From the NCBI GenBank assembly GCA_963576725.1, contig OY755242.1, positions 5,436,240-5,500,239 on the forward strand: a stretch of DNA of 64,000 bases, given 5' to 3'. Below are positions 22,678 through 34,717 of this stretch, in pieces. This stretch comes from Azorinus chamasolen. Lineage: Eukaryota > Mollusca > Bivalvia > Cardiida > Solecurtidae. Below the pieces are notes generated by a model. That model saw only the letters and a list, made by a program, of their open reading frames with translations. It ran no database searches and was not told the DNA's origin. Position 1 is the stretch's first letter, and the number at the start of each line of letters is the position of its first letter. The translations under genes and the position numbers were made by a program.

Positions 22678-22881
22678 AGTTGTACCTGTGACACACCTGA
22701 AATGAAAAAATCCGCAACGACTTCACTCGGTGCTGTCATGGCGTCATTACAAACCAATTTGAACCATGTCATTAAACAATTCAACATGACGCAAGAAGGG
22801 TTGGCCTCTGCCGTGTTGAGCATCAACCAAGGCGATACCTCACTCCTCTCAGCAACAGAACGGCTTCTCGGAAAAACACAG
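22678..22881 (+). CDS. MAM-lectin exon 1 (visible): Cys-rich start and helical stalk
   Basis: Acceptor AG at 22676-22677, donor GTAAAG at 22882, length 204 bases, phase 0 at both ends. It encodes SCTCDTPEMKKS followed by an amphipathic, Leu/Val/Ala-spaced stretch (LGAVMASLQTNLNHVIKQF) likely to form a helix or coiled coil. An in-frame stop lies a short way upstream, so it is not a first exon unless ATG 22702 starts the protein, which would give no signal peptide. A pogo-like MITE ends about 20 bases before the acceptor. Confidence 0.7.
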
Positions 22882-23293
22882 GTAAAGTGCGATATATGTA
22901 TATGTTAACACGAGTAATTGCAACATTGAACCAGTTCCTTGATGAATATCAAGGAAAGAAATAATTATACCATAAGTGCTAATCAACTGAATTTTTGTAA
23001 TTGCAATTGGAAAGCTTGGTCAAGACAGAAACTTAGGAAACAGTTAATTAGGAGTCGTCTTACAGAGGTCCAAATAAGATGCGTGCATTTTCAAGTATAG
23101 CCCCCTATATAGTGACGATCAGTACTTGGGTACATACCTTTTTCTGTAGCGCTGGTCTTATCAGGGGCCTGTTGTATGTAAGATCGTACGACCAAACTAA
23201 TCGTACGTATCCTACTTTACGCGTCAGCTGTAATTATCACACATTCTGGCATGTACCAAGTTATGTTTACACGACAGAGTTATAACGTATAAA

Positions 23294-23370
23294 AGGAAAA
23301 GTAGTAAAGTCAAGCAGGCAAAGCCACATACAAGACGCAACCTACACCAAAACACCAATAGATAGCAGCA

Positions 23371-23402
<32 letters not shown>

Positions 23403-24331
23403 CATACCAACCAATACCTGAAACTCATTACATTGTGTATAACACCGGAAAGTTACTACACGTACTTCTAAAACAGATATAGTAACAATGACAGTATGAA
23501 ACAGCCTTAATAGCATGCCGTGCGGTTCAAATGTTGAGAATTCTTAAAAATAAGAATGTGGTTTTAACCGTGAGTCACTACATCTGTCACGTGACCATAT
23601 TGGCGCACCCCGGAGACCACACACCTAAACACACACTCACACACGAGATGAACACAGAAAACACCAACAGACACACAAGAACTAGAGACAAAAACTCCAC
23701 ACATGAACAAAATCACAAGCACAAAGACGTAAGGCAAACAAAAGAAAGGGTGACAAAGAGAGTACCGCCTTGGCACGGTCAGTAGCAAAACACCACTGGG
23801 GGTTTAAACCGGTTTACGGAAGTCCTAACCTCACACTTCTCTCAAAGTCACCCTAGCTTTACAAATAGTGTAAATAAAGGTATCCCCGCCGGACTTCCCC
23901 AAAACATAGACGACGGTGAACACAGGATAACATGTAAAACATGGCATAATAACCGTGACAATCCGTCAAATATGTACTCAAGGACTTTGCTGAAGTCAGA
24001 GCACCTGCAGGGAAGCCGTTAAGGGCACGACAGGGTAAACGTAATACAGAGTCTGGTAAGCTCATCCCGTATCCGAGTTTAAGAGTATACCATCATAGAG
24101 TACTACCCTCGGCCTGTCATCGCGCCAGCAAAGAGGGAAGCGTAGCTACCGACTGTAAAAGGGTCGATAACCAAAACATGCAGTGCGCTGCAATATAATG
24201 GGATCATAACCTTTCTTCTTAAATGTTTTAATGCGTTTTATAAACAAATCATGAAAACGGATATAACCCCAAATTTTCAGAAGTTTGTAGTTAACATCCC
24301 CATAAAAGTCTGGTTGAGAAATGCCTTAATA
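23294..24331 (-). mobile_element. 5'-truncated Naiad copy of a second subfamily, with an internal 220 bp insertion
   Basis: Minus-strand homology covers the RT C-terminus (about 24331-24090, degraded) and the 3' region, down to the terminal sequence shared with 659-1250. About 220 bp at 23405-23622, beside a CGCA/CA microsatellite, has no counterpart in the other copy and is a later insertion or a diverged segment. It lies in the first visible intron of the MAM-lectin gene, antisense to it. Confidence 0.75.
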
Positions 24332-24739
24332 GTTATCATGATTTATAACGTACTACAATCGCAAATTGCAGTTGCGATCATCGTACATTAAACCTTGCGA
24401 AACTTTGATTGTTACGACGGTTCCCTTGGTCTTATATAGGTCTACTCTATTTGCAAAACCGCCATAAGACGTACCTTTGAGATATATGGTAAAACAAGTT
24501 GCTCGTACTTCATTCTCAGAGTTATTCTATTTTCTGATCCTTCATCAATTTCAATGCTTTTTATTATGGAAATTGAATACTGATTAAGCCGGAGCTGTTT
24601 GACACACCGAAATTGTCGTTGAAAGAAATGGAAGCAAGTCTGCTTCGATATCTGACCTAGAAGACAAAACTTTGTTCAGTATGGCTAAAGTTAACCATTT
24701 CCATCTTGTAGACGCCTATTTATGCATTTGCAAACTGAG
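24332..24739. other. Intron 1 spacer with no gene
   Basis: No coding signal. Weak trace of a family A hairpin half near 24425-24460. Confidence 0.45.
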
Positions 24740-24741
24740 TA

Positions 24742-24902
24742 CAGTAGAAAAAGAGGTATAATTATGGGTCTGTTATAGGTCTGTTAGTCAGGTGGTTGCT
24801 GAAAGCAGGTAAAATGATGCATTATGTTTGCCCTGCATTAAGCAACCACCTGATTTTAAAATGTGTGTGGTCAATAAATGAATGGCCGCTTAAGAAATGT
24901 TC
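24742..24902. mobile_element. pogo-like MITE, decayed
   Basis: CAGTAGAAAAAGAGG at the left, arms GGTGGTTGCTGAAAGCAGG and inverse, right end GGCCGCTTAAGAAATGTTCTA. Confidence 0.55.
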
Positions 24903-25354
24903 TATCCTAGATTCAAATCAGACTCCTGGAGGAACTGTCTGATCAGGGTCTGCTCTGTGTGCTTATGGAATTATAAAGATCCGATTCTGCATTTTCTGCC
25001 GAAGTCAAAATAGCATTTGTTCGATAGAGGTTATTACACGGATGACTAGGGCTGCAGAGTGATATAGGCCCGAGGGCTTTAGCCCGAGGGTTTCTTGCAA
25101 TACAATACATAGACGATAAGCCGGAAATCTACTTCATAGCTTTAATATACAGTTCTCTAGTTTCTAAACATCTTCTCCATGTCTCGACCTTCTCTCCATC
25201 CCTCTTCCCGAACAAAGGTGCCCGACGCATGCTTGGACTCACCCACGGACCCCACACCCCGCCCAAATAAAAATGTGATCGAAGTATGTGAAACTATCCT
25301 AAAACTATCTATTTGTACCTTAAACCACTCAGAAAAACAAGAAAAACACGACCC

Positions 25355-25412
25355 AGAAAAAAGTCCTATCGGGTCTATTTACATATACATAGACCCAATA
25401 GGACTTTTTTCT
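25355..25412. repeat. Short near-perfect hairpin
   Basis: 24 bp arms (AGAAAAAAGTCCTATCGGGT and on) with one mismatch, around a 10-base loop. Confidence 0.75.
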
Positions 25413-26134
25413 TTAATATTACAAAACAGTACATAGTGTATCAGCTTTATCTAACCTTTAATTTAACATATCTTATATATTTCTTTTAACCTTATCAACC
25501 GTGCAATATCACAGTGGAATAACCCAGCAGTGTTAACTATAGCGTCCACTCAGTACGAAAGGAAGTTGCTAGAAGTTTTGAATGACAAACAGTTGATATC
25601 CAGATCAGTGGGGACCTGTAGGAGCCGTCTGATTTGGGTCTACACAGCTTACAAATGACAGTACATGTGTGTCCTGGGTTAAATGGTAAACCGCCTAGTG
25701 TTTATGCCGTCGTTACAGTGATAGTCTGAAGTTTCAATAATTAAATACATGGAGTTGGTTATGTTCAGTTATTCTTATGAAGATTGTCAATTTGATCTTA
25801 CATCAAAGAATTCCCATGCGATACAGAATGAACCGTTTTCATGGATACGTATCATTATTTGTACAATACACGATGATAAGTACCGAAGAAAACATGGTTA
25901 TATTCCAAACGGTTGCGAAACTAAATACAACCCGAATAAATTCTAATACAGAGTGTACAGAGTCAATAACATCGACGTCTTCCATATCAAACACATGTAC
26001 GGTTGGTTGCCTTCTTCAACGTTTATTCGAGTGATATTTCTTGCAATATAGGCATACTTCTTTGCAGCATATCAAAGAATGCTTTATGTATGGTTGGGCA
26101 TTTTAAGAAGGCGTTGCAAGCAGAGATTATGACT

Positions 26135-26359
26135 TTAACCCATTACCTCTTTGGATATTTTAGACAGAATCTCTTTGAATAAATCTACCGAGGAGCATTA
26201 ACTCGACAAAAGGAAACTTTAGAATTTTGTAGTTTGAAACCATTGTAATAAATAGAGTATTTGCTCCTCTAATAGGAGAAAATGCTCTTTATCACAATGA
26301 TTTCACAAAATGACTTTTACAAAGTCGTCAAAAGCCGTCAATATGAGGGAATGGGTTAA
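26135..26359. mobile_element. piggyBac-like MITE, family B
   Basis: TTAACCCATTACCTC at the left, GAGGGAATGGGTTAA at the right; inner ATAGAGTATTTGCTCC hairpin. It lies 66 bases before the exon 2 acceptor. Confidence 0.7.
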
Positions 26360-26425
26360 ATAGTAAAAAGTAAACATACAAAATCCAATTCCAGATAAAT
26401 ATGACATTTGATCCTGCTTCTTCAG

Positions 26426-26552
26426 GCGGAGTTAGCTGTTTTCTTCGGTGCCGCAAATGCGCAATTAACACAGATTCGACAAACCCTAAATGAGAGTAAC
26501 TATAACTTCACAGTATGCAAGGATCTAGAACGATATAACCAGACAGTATCAA
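26426..26552 (+). CDS. MAM-lectin exon 2: stalk helix
   Basis: Acceptor CTTCTTCAG ends at 26425 and consensus donor GTAAGT begins at 26553. The exon is 127 bases, phase 0 in and phase 1 out. It encodes AELAVFFGAANAQLTQIRQTLNE and then a short segment with NFT and NQT sequons and one Cys. It continues the helical stalk of exon 1 in frame. Confidence 0.75.
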
Positions 26553-26797
26553 GTAAGTCATAGTTTCGAAAAAGAAGAAACTGAAACATTTTGTTTATGA
26601 TAGAGCAGCTTCGAGAGAAAATTGATACTGGACCAGTTGGGAACAGTGTCGTCCCAGATCAGTCAAAGTGGCACAAATAACGAGGGTTCATCGTAAAACG
26701 GTTGTACAGTAGAACATGTCGCAAGCGATAACTCATTTTATTGATTATTAGAATCTTGAAAAACCCTTTCACCGCCACAGTCGAGTAAATACACCAC

Positions 26798-26874
26798 GAC
26801 AAATAGTGCAGTCCCAGAACAGACGCCGCCTTTTCAAGGCGGCGTCTGATCAGGGACTTCACTATTTGTCTCAA
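26798..26874. repeat. Perfect palindrome of about 76 bp
   Basis: GACAAATAGTGCAGTCCC and GACGCCGCCTT with exact inverse copies after a very short loop. Related to the core of the family C MITE. Confidence 0.7.
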
Positions 26875-27354
26875 TCTCTATTTCTATATATGTGCTTTAT
26901 TCCTTTGAAAATTGCATTTATTTATCTCATTTCCTTATTTTACTGAATGATTGAACAAACTTGGATTGCAGACGACAATTACAAATTTGGCGCCGAAAGG
27001 ATTAATGCCGGCCAAACGAAATGCAGAAATCTCCAATAGGAACTTTCTTCATTTCTTTTGGACCTACCGCTTAAGCTACCACTTGTCTTAGAGACCTATA
27101 AATATAATTATTTTAATGATTGCTTAAAAAGGTTCTACTGTACCTTCATTTCTGGATTTCAGTATGGTGAACCTAGTTTGGTGCCTATAAAAAGGAGTGC
27201 CAGTACGGATTCGCAGCCAACCATTTGCTAGGCCAGAGTTTTACTTTAGTCAAAATCTGGCAATCAAATGCTTAAATAGTACGTTTAGACTCAAAACATT
27301 TCAGGAGAGTTAGTCCTCATTCGACTAATCACACTCAGTAAATTTAATAGGCAC

Positions 27355-27475
27355 CGGACTCCACGAGATCAGCCTCCAGTATCTGATTGGCCAGATTCTG
27401 GGCATCTCAGAATCTGACCAATCAGATACTTGTGAATGATCTCAGACTCGAGTAAAAAGTTTTATAACCTCGGGG
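27355..27475. mobile_element. Diverged palindromic MITE, same family
   Basis: A compact hairpin centred on TTCTGGGCATCTCAGAA, with arms ATCAGATACTTG and GAATGATCTCAGACTCGAGT and an end in TTTTATAACCTCGGGGCC. Confidence 0.6.
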
Positions 27476-27479
27476 CCAG

Positions 27480-28020
27480 GCCTAATATATTTAAGGCAGA
27501 CATGACCTTACTTCAAGCATCGACATGTTGTCTATGCAACGGAACCTGTATATTGACAACTATTCCTTGGTAATATAAGTAATAATGCCACTGACTAGAC
27601 TGTTGATAGCTCCCTGAAGTTTTATTTCAGGATTTGTGCAGGACAGTAAAATTCAACAGCAAAGCATGTGTGCATTTGTAAATATCTAGGAAAAAATCCT
27701 ACACGATTTATTTTTAATCATTTAGCTTAGTGTCTTATAGAAGCTTAAGCAACAAGATTGGCTTGTAGAATAAGGCAAAATGTTTGATCAATCAAAGGGA
27801 ACCGGAGTACTCATGAGGAAATGGTAAACCAAGCGTTTGTGTATGGGAAAGGGGTTAGGGTGACTAGATAAAGTTCATGTGTGAATTTGGACTGGGTTAG
27901 TTGAACACTTTGGGGTTAACAAATCTCTAATATTGTGAGTACAAAAGAGAAATATCTTTTTTAATCAGATGCAGTTTATCAAGGCTGCAGTCAGATATGT
28001 GGCGTAAAATCAAACGAATG
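27480..28020. other. Intron 2 spacer with no gene
   Basis: AT-rich intron sequence. No ORF or repeat structure of note. Confidence 0.45.
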
Positions 28021-28028
28021 TACATGTA

Positions 28029-28197
28029 CAGTAAAGTCTCCATTATTCGAACACTATAATACGTATCATTATCGATCTTTAGGATCGGTGGCAGCTTAAT
28101 GCATGATGAAATACTTTCACCATGCATTAAGCAGCCACCTGCCTAAAAGGGTTTAAATACCTCTGTGCAAAACGTTCGAATAATCGAGATTTTACTG
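28029..28197. mobile_element. pogo-like MITE with TTATTCGAAC ends
   Basis: CAGTAAAGTCTCCATTATTC at the left, with the inverse CAGTAAAATCTCGATTATTC at the right, and TA at both flanks. A relative without its right end lies near 53875-53990. Confidence 0.75.
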
Positions 28198-28848
28198 TAC
28201 TTGAAATGTTAAAAAGAATGGGTTACTCTTTCAATAGTAAGCTTTATTCAAACACATAGTCGAAATCAGAAATTTGATTTTTTACACATTGATCTCATGC
28301 AATGAATACCACAACGCCTGCAACGCTTTGATTTATTACTGTTCCGAAAAACATTGCCGAACTTTGAATGCTGCGGAACATTGCTGTGGTCGTTTAACCC
28401 TTTCAGTGTTAAATACTCAGAGTTGCTCAGAGTCCTGACAGCGTGAAAAGAAAATTTCCCAGATGATTTTGAACGAAAAACAGTGGAGACGCTGGTGGTT
28501 AGAGGGCTTATTTAGGAGTCCTATTATCTGGGTCTACACTGTTTACAAATGATAGTACATTCGTTCCTCGTATTCAAATGATTAGTGTTGTACACACGGC
28601 AAAGATCCTTCGGAAATGTGATACAGCGCATATTACAATTGTTGGAAACAACCAGATATAGCTTGAACATAGGATGAACACATGTAGTAAGAGAAACAAC
28701 AATAATTTCACCCTAAAATTTAGTCAAACTGAAGAAACAATTTTGTTATTGTTGACAATACCACATTTCAAACCAACGCCTCTGTACCTATTAGGAAAAA
28801 ACATTGAATTTGTTTTTTGGTTTCGCAATTTCCTGTTTTCGTTATTAG

Positions 28849-29013
28849 AATTGCCCTATGTGACTCACTATTGTGGTTTTGAGAGATGGTGGACATGTAA
28901 TTATACCCAGGATGGCTGTTATAACACACGCGAAGAATGCTGGTACGAGGACAGTGGAAGACAAAACACACGATCAGGGCCAATTGAAGATCACACCTTC
29001 GGAACACCTCATG
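28849..29013 (+). CDS. MAM-lectin exon 3: MAM domain start
   Basis: Acceptor GTTATTAG ends at 28848 and donor GTCAGT begins at 29014; 165 bases, phase 1 at both ends. It encodes THYCGFERWWTCNYTQDG, then a segment ending SGPIEDHTFGTPH, matching the first third of a MAM domain (Cys-x-Phe-Glu start, W..D region, G..DHT..G). The open frame starting at 28674 runs through the intron and is not coding before 28849. Confidence 0.82.
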
Positions 29014-29328
29014 GTCAGTAGTGATCTATAGAGGCATATGTTGCCAAAAGTACATCGTGATTTGTGGTATTTTATCATATAATATTGTTAAGTACTGCGT
29101 GTATCAGTCGGCTGTGGTCACAGATGCTTCGTAGTTTGCTGCATTCGGTCACGTGGCATTGTTCTCGTAAAAACCACAAGGTATAACGACCACATTCGAA
29201 TGACAAATGCAGTTACGATATCACAAGTTCAAATATTACAAAGGTTGGTGCATGTTTAGGTGCATTTTGTGTGAAATTTATCGCATATATTATGCGAAAT
29301 ATGTGTGTGAAATAGAGGATCTGTTGCG

Positions 29329-29449
29329 AGTTGTCTTTTAAGATCACATGTTCCTAAAGAGCCTTAGAAAATGTCATTAAGCTAGCCTTGGCGAGCTTAA
29401 TAACATTTTCTTGGTGAGTTTAGGAACATGTGATCTTAAAAGACAACGA
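29329..29449. repeat. Long hairpin, about 55 bp arms
   Basis: GTTGTCTTTTAAGATCACAT and following bases, with the near-perfect inverse ending AAAAGACAAC. A foldback element in intron 3. Confidence 0.7.
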
Positions 29450-29737
29450 GCATCAGATTCATTTTCTCACATATCAAAAAAGTGCATTTTCGCCGTTTAA
29501 ATGACATGTAAACATCGGTTTCTATGGTTTGACGTCATATATATGACGTATGATGCCATATGTTCTAAAGTGATCTTACACGTGTTACAGATAAGGAAAT
29601 CTTAACCCGTTGTTCTAACTCGGAGATAAGGGAAGGTATGTGAGAAAGTAAATGCTCCTATTCATTAGATTTATTCCAGGATGTTTATTTGTACAAAAAT
29701 GGGGGGGGGGGGGTCATGTTGCAGACTACATTTTTTG

Positions 29738-30428
29738 CATATCGTCGACGTTCTTCTACAATGTCGTATGTCAATTTTGCTTGTTTTGAGAAAAACGAAA
29801 AAAAACATATTCATTTCTGTGTTTGTTAAGTTACGGTTCTCAAAATCGGCGCACATCATAAGGAGACATTTTCACCTGTTTATGCACGTCACTTATGTGT
29901 CTGTGTCCCTTATGTTTCTGTGTCTGTGGCCCTTAGATTTTTTTATGCGGCAATATACGACCTTTAAGAACTTGAATATTGTTGTTTAGAGGTATTATAC
30001 GACGGATACAACATTTACGAATTTGAAACCTGACATGCAATTTGTTATACGACAGCTTGGAATGCCAATGTTTCTTTCGAATTTTTAAAAATAAAAGATG
30101 ATTATCGTACATTAATTACGCTGCTTTATCACAGAAGGCATATGCACCTTCAGTTCCTATATTTAATTGGGAAAATATTAGTCTGAATGACAACACCACC
30201 TGAATTCGCAGCAGCTCTCCTCTACATACGACATTTTAGAAGAACAAAACTATTAACCAATAATTATACGATATAAAATCACGTGACATAACTTTGCCGC
30301 CTGATTGGCTACAAAAACTAGAGACTCACTGGATGATGCAGAATTTTCTGCTCTTTCAGATGAAACGAAAAAAAAAGTTTTCTCGCCATAATCGATATAC
30401 GACATTTTAGAAGAACGTCGACGATATG
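29738..30428. mobile_element. DNA element with 32 bp terminal inverted repeats
   Basis: Left repeat 29738-29769 starts CATATCGTCGACGTTCTTCT. Right repeat 30397-30428 is its inverse with one mismatch. The interior has several TATACGAC motifs but no transposase; the open frame at 29681-29989 is not convincing. No target duplication could be fixed. Confidence 0.65.
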
Positions 30429-30606
30429 GTAATACATTTCAGTAAACGACAAACCCAAACCGGTTAACTAACAGAGTACATCTATATAAGGCAGGTCATG
30501 CAGGAGCCGTCTATCCAGGGTCTGCCTTGTTTGTTTGTGTTTCTACTGTTTTCGCTATGACCAACAACGCCTCTGTTCAATCTAATGAATATTCATAATG
30601 TCAATA

Positions 30607-31013
30607 CAGTGGAACCTGTCATAAGCGGCCATTTATTTATTGAATATAGAGTCTTTAGAAGCAGGTGGTTGCTGAATGCATGACAAACGTAATTGCATTA
30701 CTTTTGGTCTGCATTAAGCTACCGCCCCATAGTTACATCGCTTTTGAATGACCGCATTTACATCTGGTAAAAATTAAGCATGTTCTACTTTATTTCTTGT
30801 CAGTATATACAGTAAAACCCCGCTAATGCGACCACCTAAAAGAGGTATAATTCTAGGTTGTAGAGGCAGGTGGTAGCTTAATGTAGGACAAAAGTAATGC
30901 AGAAAGCTCCTAGAGGAGCTTTCTGCATTACTTTTGTCCTGCATTAAGCAACCACCTGCTTATAAAGACAGATATGTTTATTCTTTAAGTGGTCGCATTA
31001 GAGGGGTTCTAAT
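30607..31013. mobile_element. Two adjacent pogo-like MITEs before exon 4
   Basis: 30607-30791 starts CAGTGGAACCTGTC. 30810-31013 starts CAGTAAAACCCCGC and has a perfect inner hairpin of about 50 bp per arm. The second ends about 20 bases before the exon 4 acceptor. Confidence 0.7.
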
Positions 31014-31031
31014 ATATTTTTGCTGATTCAG

Positions 31032-31222
31032 GTCATTATTTATACATCGACCCTTTTAAACAACCGACCTATGTCAATCACCCGAGCGATGTGACCAACA
31101 ATCGGAACCGGACGGCTGCGATTCTGACATCCGTGCTTCCACCGGGTCCACAGTACTGTGTCCGATTCTGGTACACCATGTATGGTAGAGATGTAGGCAC
31201 CATGACGGTATATGTTCAAAAT
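31032..31222 (+). CDS. MAM-lectin exon 4: MAM domain middle
   Basis: Acceptor GATTCAG ends at 31031, donor GTAAGT begins at 31223; 191 bases, phase 1 in and 0 out. It encodes GHYLYID, then a Pro/Asn-rich loop and LPPGPQYCVRFWYTMYG followed by VGTMTVYVQN. These are hallmark MAM strands, with the conserved Cys before the FWY-MYG motif. A GA-rich microsatellite follows in the intron (31287-31310). A pogo-like MITE ends about 20 bases before the acceptor. Confidence 0.85.
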
Positions 31223-31791
31223 GTAAGTAATCATGAAGTACATGTACATTAGAAACTGTCATCATTTTTTCGAATAATAATATAAGAGAGAGGGAGGGAG
31301 AGAGAGAGATCCACATATTGTGGAATTCGTCAGCAGACTTAATGTTTTCTACTGAGAATTTACACCGCTGAATGGTGTGAGCGACGGTGGGGCAAATGTT
31401 GCGGCACCCAAAAGACAAAGGAAATAAAAGAAAACATTTGTGGGGTCACCCATTACATAAACTGTCATGGAAACAACAACAAGGAATGTGGCAAAGACTA
31501 CATAGAAAGCAGAGCGGACACTCAAAATCAAAGTTTCTGGAGCACAGGAGACCGAGCTCTAGCAATAGTGAGGTATCGAGTCACATATATGTAGACAACA
31601 TGCAGGCAGGTTATTCTGTTAATATGACCACTGTGACAAAATTGACCGGGAACCGTTATGGGTTGAGAGAGGCATATAAGAGGCCATATATATCAAAGCC
31701 CTCAAACCCACATTGAAAAGGGACGGAAGCCCCCACAACCTGATGAACATGTGGAATACGACGTTACCATTGCTCACTTAAAAAAGCAGTG

Positions 31792-32016
31792 TTAACCCAT
31801 TCCCCCTAGACTATTTTTAGACCCAACCTCTTTGAATAAATCTACCGAAAAGGAGCATTTACTAGAAAATAGAAAACTTTTAAAATTGTGCAGTTTTGAA
31901 ACCATTGTGATAAATAGAACAGTTGCTCCTGTGGAGCAAATGCTCCATTTGTCAAAATGGTTTCAAAATGACTTTTACAGAGGCGTTAAAAGGCGTAAGT
32001 AGGAGGGAATGGGTCA
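31792..32016. mobile_element. piggyBac-like MITE, family B
   Basis: TTAACCCATTCCCCC at the left and AGGAGGGAATGGGTCA at the right (last base pair decayed), with hairpin CAGTTGCTCCTGTGGAGCAA. Confidence 0.65.
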
Positions 32017-32307
32017 TTCCCCAGTATAAATCAATCAGTCTGCTGGCGAGATCAGAGTTAACGTGGACGAAAAGTCCAGTTTAGCTATGAAATTTCTTTG
32101 TGTGTGTAACTAAAATGTTCAGCTCGTGATTATTATTGAAGACAAAACATGAAGAAAAACTAACAAACAATTATAAAAGGGACCCATTAGAAGCCCAACC
32201 CTTTGAACTACTCTGTTCCCAAACATTATGGGCTAATGCAACCACCAAAATATGTATAATTCTGAATCGTATCCCGCTGTGAAAATATCTGCTCAAACTT
32301 AGATCTG

Positions 32308-33497
32308 GTTTTCTCGCTTCTCAGTCGTGCTAGATAAGCTGAGTTACTAAAAATAGCCGTACTAGAAATCCTTATCTGGAACACCCCGTGACTAGTGTAT
32401 TCATACGCGCGATTGGGTAAAATCAATACAAGGGAAGGACTTCTTACAGAATTATACCAACATTTCTATAGGCAACAACCTTATGAATTGAAATTAATAT
32501 AAGTAATTAGCACGAATATGAAATTCTATTTATCATATAAACACTTTAAAGGCCTATTTAATTAACCGAAGACGTTGTTTTGTAGTCACTCAGTCATTTA
32601 TATTTACGCCAAAACGTAACGTTTGTGGTTGTCATAACAAATGACGTCATTAGAGGGTTAATACACGTTTCTTCGGGCAATAACATCTGCAGTGTCCCGA
32701 GGGACTGTTGTTGGCCCGAGCCCGAAGGGCGAGGGCAACAACATTCCCAAGGGACACTGCAGATGTTATTGCCCGAAAACAAACGTGTATTAACGCTATT
32801 CTTGCATAAAACCAATTTTCTGCTCTCCTACATCAATTTAATTCTTCAAAATACAAGCAAAACAACGGCAGCAAAACTATACACTTCTTTGACACTTCGG
32901 CGATTTATGCTGTTTCCAGGCCACTGTTTTCTTTTCGACGTCAATTCATGATTGTATCAAATACCGTTTACACGGAATTTCATTCAATATGTCTATCACT
33001 AAAAACAGTTCATTGTCGGTGCTCCTGGAAATACTCACACCCCGGCGTTCACCTAGCTTAGGCCAAAACGCTGTAACATTCGCGTCCATTGTTTACCTTA
33101 GGCCCGTAATAGGTATAATTAAAACCGGTCAACAACAGCGCGTGAGCACGAGTATCGCCTTGTTAATACATGGTATAGCGGGACTACAACAGCACGTTTT
33201 ATGCAAGAATTTGGTGTCACGCCTAAAGTTATGCTGCGGCCTGTTGCTATTAGATATGGAAGTCGTATTACGCAATGTAAAGTAGTACTTCACAAATTCG
33301 TTAATTTTCTTGGTTTTAGGGCGTATTTCAGCGAGAAAAATAATCAAGCATGGGATTTGTTAAAGCCGGGGGGTTCTATACCCTCGGTTGGTCTGTTCCT
33401 ATCGGAAACTCGCTAAAGCTCGTTTCCGACTGGAACAGACCAACCTCGGGTATAGAAACCCCCGTCTTTAACAAAACCCATGCTTGATTCTATTAAT
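32308..33497. repeat. 1.2 kb interspersed repeat, long copy
   Basis: Matches 45422-45976 at both ends. Only this copy has 32652-33210, which holds a large palindrome (32657-32797), and the left arm of the terminal hairpin (33342-33489). No coding capacity recognised. Confidence 0.75.
32657..32797. mobile_element. Palindromic element, CAATAACATCTGCAGTG family
   Basis: Nearly perfect inverted arms of about 60 bp around CCCGAGCCCGAAGGGCGAGGG, with outer ends TTAATACACG and CGTGTATTAA. A relative lies at 53397-53513. Confidence 0.7.
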
Positions 33498-33687
33498 GTA
33501 CGGCCACTTTGGAGTCGATCAAACTCTTGAGAAATTATTGGCCACATGTACGATTTTGAGAAACTATTGACCAAGTGTCAATAAACTTGGACCCTGATAA
33601 AACGCCGAATCACACTGCATCTGATCTGGATCGGAGCTGTTTAGTTTGCAAATTAGAGTCAGGTTGCGAATAGCGGGATAAGGGTTA

Positions 33688-34245
33688 AAGGCAGTCGCTT
33701 AATGTAGGATAGTAGCTTAATGTAGGATAGTAGCTTAATGTAGGACACTAGCTTAATGTATGACACTAGCTTAATGAAGGACACTAGCTTAATGTAGGAC
33801 AGTAGAACAGTCGCTTACTGTAGGATAGTAGCTTAATGTAGGATAGTAGCTTAATGTAGGATAGTAGCTTAATGTAGGACACTAGCTTAATGTAGGACAC
33901 TAGCTTAATGTAGGACAGTAGGACAGTAGTTTAATGTAGGACAGTGGGACAGTAGCTTAATGAAGAACGGTAGCTTAATGTAGGACAATAGCTTAATGTA
34001 GGATAGAAACTTAATGTAGGACAGTAGCTTAATGTAGACCGGACGCTTAATGTAGGACAGTAGCTTAATGTAGGACAGTAGCTTAATGTAGGACAGTAGC
34101 TTAATGTAGGACAGTAGCTTAATATAGGGCAATAGCTTAATGTAGGACAGACGCTTAATGTAGGACAGAAGCTTAATGTAGGACAATAGCTTAATGTAGG
34201 ACAGTAGGGCAGTAGCACAGCAGCTTCATGTAGGACAATAGCTAC
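33688..34245. repeat. Minisatellite of ~18 bp units built from a MITE arm
   Basis: About 30 copies of AGCTTAATGTAGGACAGT variants. The motif equals part of the pogo-like MITE arm (GTAGCTTAATGTAGGACAAA at 30870). The right arm of such a MITE follows (34245-34310). The long antisense frames are repeat artefacts. Confidence 0.85.
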
Positions 34246-34717
34246 ACGAAAAACTTTCTGCATTACCTTGTCGTTCCTTAAGCATCAACCTACGTTAGAA
34301 ATATCCATGTTTAATAATAACTTGTTGCTTTAGATGGATTGTACAGCACTTGCTGTTTTAAACGCACTAGCGCCTTTTATGAAGAGCCCACTCAACAGAG
34401 GTACATATTTCATTCCCATCAACCCATTATTCAACAGATACGCTATTTAATGCATTATAAACAGAATAGACACAGATCAAACGACACCTGTATGATCAGA
34501 GTGTACAGCGGATTTACAGTTCCTTCCATATCCCAAAACTGCGTGTTTTCATGTGCATGTGCCATTATAAAATATAATCTATTCAATATTCATGATGTTA
34601 TTATTTCTTACATAAATATTCACGAGGTAAATGGTTAATGTAGGAAGGAAATACAGCAGATGACCTCTCTAAAACGACCACTTCATGTTATATCCTACTC
34701 ATCATTCCTATTAATAT

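Noticed and set aside
32594..32951. Open frames on both strands sharing the same reversed sequence
   Set aside because: They arise from a long palindrome, not from genes.
33905..34263. Antisense repeat proteins (LSYIK / SYCPT repeats)
   Set aside because: Products of the 18 bp minisatellite; no start context, no homologue, and the unit is a MITE arm.
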